In this document: one piece after another, positions 58,955 through 64,000 of the stretch
Numbering within the stretch: the first letter of the stretch is position 1
Layout of the letters: the number at the start of each line of letters is the position of its first letter
Source: Brevibacillus reuszeri
Lineage (GTDB): Bacteria; Bacillota; Bacilli; Brevibacillales; Brevibacillaceae
NCBI RefSeq assembly: GCF_002897295.1
Contig: NZ_BEXF01000004.1
Span: 337,523 to 401,522, forward strand
DNA length: 64,000 nucleotides
Reading direction: 5' to 3'
Program-made: the position numbers and the translations under genes
Notes under the pieces: model-generated
Told to the model about the DNA's origin: nothing
The model's database searches: none
What the model saw: only the letters and a program-made list of their open reading frames with translations

Positions 58955-59175
58955 TTACTTGCTGGAGGCGGTCGACTGGGTAACGTAGTATTGAATCAGG
59001 TTCTTTTCTTCATTTTGACTTTGAGCAATTTTCTCTGGAGAATCCTTGGTTTTCAACAGCTGTTTTTGGAAAAAAGGAAAAAAGGCGGCGTCTTATCGGT
59101 TATGTAAGTAATGGGGTTTGCCTGAGCAACTGCTTGTGGACTATCGGCAAGTGTATGGAGACCAAATAGGCGAGC
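58955..59175 (-). pseudogene. Degraded carboxylesterase/hydrolase fragments
   Basis: On the minus strand 59175-59071 reads ARLFGLHTLADSPQAVAQA, NPITYITDKTPPFF, which has the form of the lid and DPPFL region of HGG-type esterases. There is no start, and a TAG lies just upstream. After a frame change near 59080 a second frame ends QYYVTQSTASSK at TAA 58955. These look like the remains of one or two genes. Confidence 0.4.
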
Positions 59176-59238
59176 CTATACACAAAGCCCATCACCCGCG
59201 GACGATTGACATCGCATGGAATGATGGGCAATCACCCG

Positions 59239-59928
59239 TCATTGACCTTTTGTATTAGGCTCCTCACCTTTTGGTCCTGGGTGTGCTTTCAAATATTCAA
59301 CTGCATTGTAGATGATCTCGGCAGCTTCTTTGCGTGTGATGGCATCTTTCGGATGAAGCAATTTATCTGCATCCAGCGCGGTGATCCCGAGGACAAGTGA
59401 GCGCTGAATCGTGCCTTGGTATTGAACAGTCAATTGATCAGCATCCCCAAACTCGACGGGAACGATCTTGATCATTGGCAAATTACCGTGACGCTCCATC
59501 ACGAGCATTAGCTGATGAATGAACTCTTCTTTGGTCCAAACCTGATTAGGGTCCAGGTCAGCTGGCAAGTCAAAGCCGTTGTTCGCTGCGACGATGAGCG
59601 CATTTGCATACCAGCCATTGTTGTCCGCTTTTGAAAAGTAGTCGGTTGCTTTTGGTTCTTTAATAAAGCGGATCGTATCCAGGTTCAGGTCCAAGGCTTT
59701 TACAATCAATTGAATCCCTTGCGCAGCTGTCACTGTAGCGTCTGGCATAAAATGAGAATCCTCTACACCTTGAATTGTACCCATTTGTTGCAGGGCAAGA
59801 ATTTTATCTTTGGCAGCTACATTCGCCAGGTCTGTAAACGGAGTTGTTTGTGCAAAGCTTGGTTGGGCAATAGATAGAGCCATGACAGCAAATGTAGAAA
59901 GAGTAAGCAGAGTGCGATTGATTTTCAT
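59239..59928 (-). CDS. Exported protein with SLH-like domains
   Basis: The 229-residue protein has a signal peptide (MKINRTLLTLSTFAVMALSI, cut after PSFA). It then has two to three SLH-type segments: FTDLANVAAKDKILALQQMGTIQGVED, ALIVAANNGFDLPAD with KEEFIHQLML, and LVLGITALDADKLLHPKDAITRKEAAEII. SLH domains bind pyruvylated secondary cell-wall polymer made by CsaB (7455-8558). There is no separate effector domain, so the protein may be a small wall-bound or structural protein. GAGGTGATCGCT precedes the ATG. Confidence 0.8.
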   Translation of the reverse strand: MKINRTLLTLSTFAVMALSIAQPSFAQTTPFTDLANVAAKDKILALQQMGTIQGVEDSHFMPDATVTAAQGIQLIVKALDLNLDTIRFIKEPKATDYFSKADNNGWYANALIVAANNGFDLPADLDPNQVWTKEEFIHQLMLVMERHGNLPMIKIVPVEFGDADQLTVQYQGTIQRSLVLGITALDADKLLHPKDAITRKEAAEIIYNAVEYLKAHPGPKGEEPNTKGQ

Positions 59929-60057
59929 AGCGATCACCTCGTCTAGTTGTTAGTGTTACACTCCGTTTGACGAGGTATGTTTTGGAATGTTTCAATAGGA
60001 GCAAGAAGATTTTTTTCGCGGACAGGAAACAACATAGAAAGAGGGATGAATGAATAT

Positions 60058-60492
60058 ATGAACATTCTAACGAAATTTTCGATCGGGCGACCTGCTCATG
60101 AAGTGTTCGAAGCCTTTGTTGACCCTGCAAAAATCGGGAATTTTTGGTTTTCGTCCAGCTCAGATAGATGGGAAGCAGGCAAAACGATTACGCTCAGGTA
60201 TGAGGAATACAATGCAACCGTTGTCATCAAAGTGAAGGAAGTCGAGCGCAACCAAAAAATCGTGTTTGTCTGGGAAGGACCTGGGGAAGAGCATGTTGTT
60301 ACCATTGCTCTGCAAGAAGTGGCTGAGGCTCGTACCGTAATCGAAGTGAATGAAGAAGGCTTTTCACAAGATGATCCTGAGTTCGTAAGCAAGCTGGTTG
60401 ATAATAAAGAAGGCTGGGTGTTTGTATTGACCTGCCTAAAGGCGTATCTGGAATTTGGCGTGAAAGAGCTGCGAGCAGGCTTAGTCAAATAA
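60058..60492 (+). CDS. SRPBCC/AHSA1-like ligand-binding protein
   Basis: The 144-residue protein has the START/AHSA1 pattern: ILTKFSIGRPAHEVFEAFVDPAKIGNFWFS, WEAGKTITLRYEEYN, VFVWEGPGEEHVVTIAL and a C-terminal helix GWVFVLTCLKAYLEFG. It should hold a hydrophobic ligand in a helix-grip cavity. The function is unknown. GAGGG lies 12 bases before ATG 60058. Confidence 0.8.
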   Translation: MNILTKFSIGRPAHEVFEAFVDPAKIGNFWFSSSSDRWEAGKTITLRYEEYNATVVIKVKEVERNQKIVFVWEGPGEEHVVTIALQEVAEARTVIEVNEEGFSQDDPEFVSKLVDNKEGWVFVLTCLKAYLEFGVKELRAGLVK

Positions 60493-60508
60493 ACGAAAAC
60501 GATCATGG

Positions 60509-60552
60509 AGCCCTGCAACAGACCCTTATGTGTCGCAGGGCTGTTTGTTTTA
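60509..60552 (+). terminator. Terminator of the SRPBCC gene
   Basis: AGCCCTGC (60509-60516) pairs with GCAGGGCT (60535-60542), followed by GTTTGTTTT. Confidence 0.75.
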
Positions 60553-60559
60553 AAAGCAA

Positions 60560-60988
60560 TTAACGAGATTGAACGGTAGCCCTAGGGCAGCGACTTTGAA
60601 CTTCTGCCAAAAAGGCGTCTTCTTCGAGGGGAGAGATGTAGATTAAATCATACTTGTTGTAGAGTATTTCAAGTCGTTTGCTGGAGGTCGCTGCACTTGC
60701 AACGATAGAGGTGACTGGCTTGACACTTGTGATGCTTTGCAGAGGAATGGTTTTTTTGAGTGGCCCACTGTAAACAAGCAGAGCTGATTCCGTTACATAA
60801 TAGACTGTTCCCAGCCAGATCCAGGCTAACAAACCAGCAACGGCAAAGCAGATAATGAAAACGATTGTCCCACCGACAGCATCTATGCCGCTAATAAAAA
60901 AAGGGGAAAGTCCAGAAAAAACACTGAACAGGATGCAGACCCAAATGGTGATCGATAACCATAAATCCCGTCTGGTAACAAATTTCAT
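60560..60988 (-). CDS. PH domain-containing membrane protein (YyaB-like)
   Basis: The 142-residue protein starts at ATG 60988 behind GAGGTGTGAC. Two membrane helices (about 10-30 and 40-62) are followed by a small bacterial PH domain with YYVTESALLVYSGPLKKTIPLQSITSVKP and KRLEILYNKYDLIYISPLEEDAF. This is the bPH_6 form found in short Bacillus proteins. The role is unknown. Confidence 0.8.
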   Translation of the reverse strand: MKFVTRRDLWLSITIWVCILFSVFSGLSPFFISGIDAVGGTIVFIICFAVAGLLAWIWLGTVYYVTESALLVYSGPLKKTIPLQSITSVKPVTSIVASAATSSKRLEILYNKYDLIYISPLEEDAFLAEVQSRCPRATVQSR

Positions 60989-61162
60989 GTCACACCTCAT
61001 CCTTTAACTATAAATAAACTATTGTCAATCTATTCCAAATTATACCATGCTTATATGACCGCATCCAGAAATATGTATGAAATTACTATGTTTTGAAATA
61101 AGTCAAGCTTGTGCTACTCTTATCATGTAAAATTTATCCATCAATAACAAAGGAGCGAGTCC

Positions 61163-61529
61163 GTGAACTATTTTACGATAGATTGGTATAAGGAAATGCA
61201 GGTATACGGATTTTTAACCTTTCCTGAAACTCGGGAAGACTGGGAAGAAAAGAGTACGTATTACAAGTCAGAGGGGATCGATTACAAGGCGAACTTTCAA
61301 AGTGAGATAGAAGAGCGCAAAGCGGATCTACTAGGGTTCCTGCCCACTACCTTTCATCCCTATATTCATGATTATTCCATACGAGCAGAGTATCCTACGC
61401 CAGAACTACTGGCTCTACAATGAGATTTACGCCACTGATCGTGGATTTGAGCTGCATGTCTTGTTTGATTGCCCTTTAACCGAGTGGAAGATCGTTGCAG
61501 AAAATGTTCAGATCGAAACAGTAAAATAA
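61163..61529 (+). pseudogene. Frameshifted small gene (DUF4085-like)
   Basis: GTG 61163 follows AAAGGAG. The first frame gives MNYFTIDWYKEMQVYGFL and on to YPTPELLALQ with a stop at 61423. In the next frame the sequence continues sensibly from about 61400 as QNYWLYNEIYATDRGFELHV, ending VQIETVK at TAA 61529. A one-base change near 61395-61405 would join them into about 120 residues. It resembles the N-terminal part of DUF4085 proteins. The break may be real or a sequencing error. Confidence 0.6.
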
Positions 61530-61530
61530 A

Positions 61531-61568
61531 TGCGAAAGAGAACTTCTTCCTACGAGGAAGTTCTTTCA
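61531..61568 (+). terminator. Terminator after the frameshifted gene
   Basis: GAGAACTTC pairs with GAAGTTCTTTC across an imperfect loop (61534-61566). Confidence 0.5.
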
Positions 61569-61691
61569 TATGAATTGGTCTTTTGACTCATAGGGTTTGG
61601 CGCAAGCCTTCATGTATGATGAATCTATGGGGCATTTTGGCAATTTAAGCAGGCCGATCGTCATACAAAAAGCAGGTAAAGGAGTAGCATT

Positions 61692-62747
61692 ATGCGGGGA
61701 AAAAACAAAGCCACCATCATCATTATTGCACTGATCGTCGTAGTGGCACTAGGATTCGCGGGTTACCGATATTTGAGTCCGTTGTCATTGGCAGAAGGGT
61801 ATTTGTATGAAGATAGCTCGCAGCTTCTTTATGCAAAGGTAACGCCAGATGAGAAAAATGTGAAGGTAGAAATTTCAGCAGCAAAAGTAGAAAAAGACAC
61901 AGACGATATTCCCACTCTTAAAAGCGATACGCAGGAATATACAGGGACGATAGACGGAGGAAAGCTGATTCTAAAGCCGCAGCCAGACAGTGGAGCGGAA
62001 TTACATGCGACTGTGAGTGCCGAGGAGCTGGTTTTCCAAGGAGCGATTGCGGATATTCAATCAACTGAAACCAAGCTTCTCGCGAGTCAGGCGGCAACCT
62101 ATGAAAAGAAGCTACAAGATTTAACCGAACAGGTGACGCAGGAAGCAGAGCAAAAGAAAAAAGAAGTAGCAGAGCGCAGGGCCAAAGAACAGGAACGAGT
62201 CGATTTTGCGAAGAAAGTGGAACGGACGACCAAGCTTGCTGCCGACCTTCTCGAAACGGCACAGTATTTGACGGAAATCCAATTTTCAGAAGAAACCAGC
62301 TTCAATCAGGAGCAAGTGACAGAATTGCAAGGCCTTTTGGATGAGCTAGGCCAGTATGCGAAGCAGCCAAGTATCCATAAAACAGAATTTGAAGTCATGC
62401 AAGGAACAGCAAGCAGTATGAAGGTGCTGGTTGATGGCATGAATACGATGGATGCGACGATTCAGGAAAAGAAGAAGAGCATGAATGACTTAATCGCAGT
62501 TTTGGAAACCGATATAAAAGACATCAAGAGTGTATGGGAGGAAATCAAAGCAACGGTCCCTGATGCGCAAAAGCGTGAAGAAACAGTGAATCAAGCGATC
62601 AAAACAGGAACCGAAGCCATACAAAAGGCGAAACAGCAGCTAGCCACTATCGAGAAAGAACAGGCAGGGTTGAAGCAGTCAGCAAACAAGCTGTATCAGG
62701 ATGCTGTCAATGTCATCAGCCAGACGAAGACCAAGTATGCTTTTTAA
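61692..62747 (+). CDS. Membrane-anchored coiled-coil protein of unknown function
   Basis: The 351-residue protein starts at ATG 61692 behind AAAGGAG. One N-terminal membrane helix (ATIIIIALIVVVALGFAGYRY) leads to an extracytoplasmic beta-type segment (about 35-120). A long Lys/Glu/Gln-rich coiled coil runs from about 125 to 345. No cell-wall binding motif is visible. It could act as a wall-facing spacer or sensor, but I see nothing that proves a function. Confidence 0.65.
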   Translation: MRGKNKATIIIIALIVVVALGFAGYRYLSPLSLAEGYLYEDSSQLLYAKVTPDEKNVKVEISAAKVEKDTDDIPTLKSDTQEYTGTIDGGKLILKPQPDSGAELHATVSAEELVFQGAIADIQSTETKLLASQAATYEKKLQDLTEQVTQEAEQKKKEVAERRAKEQERVDFAKKVERTTKLAADLLETAQYLTEIQFSEETSFNQEQVTELQGLLDELGQYAKQPSIHKTEFEVMQGTASSMKVLVDGMNTMDATIQEKKKSMNDLIAVLETDIKDIKSVWEEIKATVPDAQKREETVNQAIKTGTEAIQKAKQQLATIEKEQAGLKQSANKLYQDAVNVISQTKTKYAF

Positions 62748-62767
62748 CGAGATCAGGAGATAATAGA

Positions 62768-62817
62768 AGCGCTCACCTTTTTCCAAAAGCACATGGAGGA
62801 GGTGGGCTTTTTCCTTA
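62768..62817 (+). terminator. Terminator of the coiled-coil gene
   Basis: GCTCACCT pairs with AGGTGGGC around a long loop, followed by TTTTTCC. Confidence 0.6.
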
Positions 62818-62918
62818 TATACGGGTTTTCAGAAAGGATTAATTGTATTATTCTTATTGTATTACTATGGAATCGCTGGCTATAAAGACATTAGAGCATG
62901 TTTTACAGGAGGGTGACG

Positions 62919-63836
62919 ATGAGCGTATATCAAAATATAACAGAGTTGATCGGGAATACACCGATGGTTCGATTGAATCGCATGGTTCCTGAAGGAGCGG
63001 CTCAGGTCTACGTAAAGTTGGAAAAATTCAATCCATCTGGCAGTGTAAAGGATCGCGCAGCCTACAATTTGATTTTGACTGCCGAACAAGCTGGCTTGAT
63101 CCAGCCAGGGGATACGATTATTGAGCCAACGAGTGGCAATACGGGTATCGGCCTGGCGATGAATGCCGCGGCCAAAGGCTATCGGGCGATTCTGGTTATG
63201 CCTGACAATATGTCCAAAGAGCGAATTAATATTTTGAAAGCATATGGAGCCGAGGTTGTATTGACTCCGAGTGAATTGCGTATGCCAGGAGCCATCGCCA
63301 AAGCCGAGGAGCTGCAAAAGGAGATTCCACGCAGCTTTATTCCCAAGCAATTCGAAAATAAGGCAAACCCGGACATTCACCGCGTGACGACGGCAAAAGA
63401 AATCTATACACAAACAAACGGGCGTCTGGATGCATTCGTAGCTACTGCTGGAACCGGCGGAACGATCACGGGAACAGGAGAGGCATTGCGCGAAAAGCTG
63501 CCTGAGCTCTACATTGCCGTAGTCGAACCAAAAGGCTCACCGGTTTTGTCAGGGGGGAAGCCAGGACCGCACAAGCTGGTCGGAACGAGCCCGGGATTTA
63601 TTCCAAAAATCCTCAATACTGGCATCTACGATGAAATCATGCAAATTGCAGATGAGGATGCCCTGCAAACGATGAGACAGCTGGGAGCGTTGGAAGGGAT
63701 ACTGGTCGGACCGTCCTCAGGGGCTTCCGTCTTTGCGGCGATCACGATTGCGAAGCGGTTAGGTGCTGGCAAGCGTGTCGTCTGCATCGCGCCAGATACG
63801 GGTGAGAGATACCTTAGCATGAATCTGTTTTCATAA
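62919..63836 (+). CDS. cysK: Cysteine synthase (O-acetylserine sulfhydrylase)
   Basis: The 305-residue PLP enzyme makes cysteine from O-acetylserine and sulfide. The PLP Lys is in NPSGSVKDRAAYN (about 42). EPTSGNTGIGLAMNAAAKG binds substrate and phosphate, and TAGTGGTITGTGEAL is the glycine loop. The length and the late IAPDTGERYLSMNLF tail are typical of CysK. ATG 62919 has AGGAGG in front; the frame from 62898 is longer without such a site. Whether it is the main CysK or a paralogue cannot be told. Confidence 0.9.
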   Translation: MSVYQNITELIGNTPMVRLNRMVPEGAAQVYVKLEKFNPSGSVKDRAAYNLILTAEQAGLIQPGDTIIEPTSGNTGIGLAMNAAAKGYRAILVMPDNMSKERINILKAYGAEVVLTPSELRMPGAIAKAEELQKEIPRSFIPKQFENKANPDIHRVTTAKEIYTQTNGRLDAFVATAGTGGTITGTGEALREKLPELYIAVVEPKGSPVLSGGKPGPHKLVGTSPGFIPKILNTGIYDEIMQIADEDALQTMRQLGALEGILVGPSSGASVFAAITIAKRLGAGKRVVCIAPDTGERYLSMNLFS

Positions 63837-63871
63837 GAAAAAGGCAGGGGAGATGTCCCTTGCCTTTCTTC
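63836..63871 (+). terminator. Terminator of cysK
   Basis: AAAAAGGCAGGG pairs with CCCTTGCCTTT with one bulge, followed by CTT. Confidence 0.75.
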
Positions 63872-63874
63872 CAT

Positions 63875-64000
63875 GTGCGCCCAGCATGGGCGTTATCTCT
63901 AGGGTTAAAGTCCCGAATGGTGAAGGCAGTAGTAACCATTAGCCTAAGACAAGGGTGTCCACCGTGAGGTGGAATCTGAAGGAAGTTGGCGGCAAACCTC
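63875..64000 (+). mobile_element. 5' end of a group IIC intron (continues beyond the window)
   Basis: It begins GTGCGCCCAGCATGGGCG and continues with AGGGTTAAAGTCCCGAA, GTGAAGGCAGTAGTAACCAT, TAGCCTAAGACAAGGGTGTCC and GGAATCTGAAGGAAGT. This follows the domain I start of the Oceanobacillus iheyensis group IIC intron block for block. It lies four bases after the cysK terminator, the preferred target of this class. A reverse transcriptase gene should lie further right. Confidence 0.85.

Noticed and set aside
1..64000. tRNA, rRNA and CRISPR loci
   Set aside because: I saw none of their sequence patterns when reading both strands; I could not run a dedicated search.

Overview
The window reads as the chromosome of a spore-forming Firmicute of the Brevibacillus/Paenibacillaceae type. 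This rests on strong AGGAGG-type ribosome binding sites, frequent TTG and GTG starts, paired sigma-A-like promoters, a GerE sporulation regulator behind a sigma-K-like promoter, an SLH-domain exported protein, and CsaB, the pyruvyltransferase that prepares cell-wall polymer for SLH proteins. The backbone follows the order recalled for Bacillus subtilis: lcfA-fadR-fadB-etfB-etfA-trxA-uvrC-lysC-yslB-sdhCAB-gerE. That backbone is interrupted by insertions and followed by a long accessory stretch. The genus is an inference from gene content.

Left part (1-12.3 kb): a truncated lipoprotein with an SOS-box promoter; a minus-strand operon of O-antigen-ligase-like, FG-GAP-like membrane protein and lipoprotein; a divergent MurJ/SpoVB-type flippase; and csaB with a methyltransferase. 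Together these look like cell-surface polymer synthesis. A PrmA-like methyltransferase, a thiolase and an LCP ligase follow.

Backbone (12.4-31.5 kb): the fatty-acid beta-oxidation operon with FadR-type operators, thioredoxin, an inserted livJHMGF branched-chain amino-acid transporter, uvrC, lysC behind a lysine riboswitch, yslB and succinate dehydrogenase. A second insertion (31.5-40.3 kb) carries a MarR regulator, a 1253-residue subtilisin-type protease, a CheX-like protein, an M24 peptidase and an orphan permease pair. gerE comes next.

Accessory part (41-63.8 kb): NIPSNAP, two VOC proteins, a secreted amidohydrolase, an MBL hydrolase, a group IIC intron relic, and an Amj flippase paired with a CapK-like ligase. 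The most interesting block is at 49.3-58.6 kb. It is a same-strand cluster that encodes a cofactor-free quinolone 2,4-dioxygenase (Hod/AqdC family), a FAD monooxygenase, an HGGFW alpha/beta hydrolase, a two-component flavin hydroxylase with its reductase, 3-hydroxyanthranilate 3,4-dioxygenase, an amidohydrolase, an exported MBL hydrolase and a DMT transporter. Read together, they suggest a route from a 4-quinolone, possibly an alkylquinolone signal, through anthranilate and 3-hydroxyanthranilate to ring cleavage. The right edge holds an SLH protein, small and broken genes, cysK, and the 5' end of a group IIC intron just after the cysK terminator.
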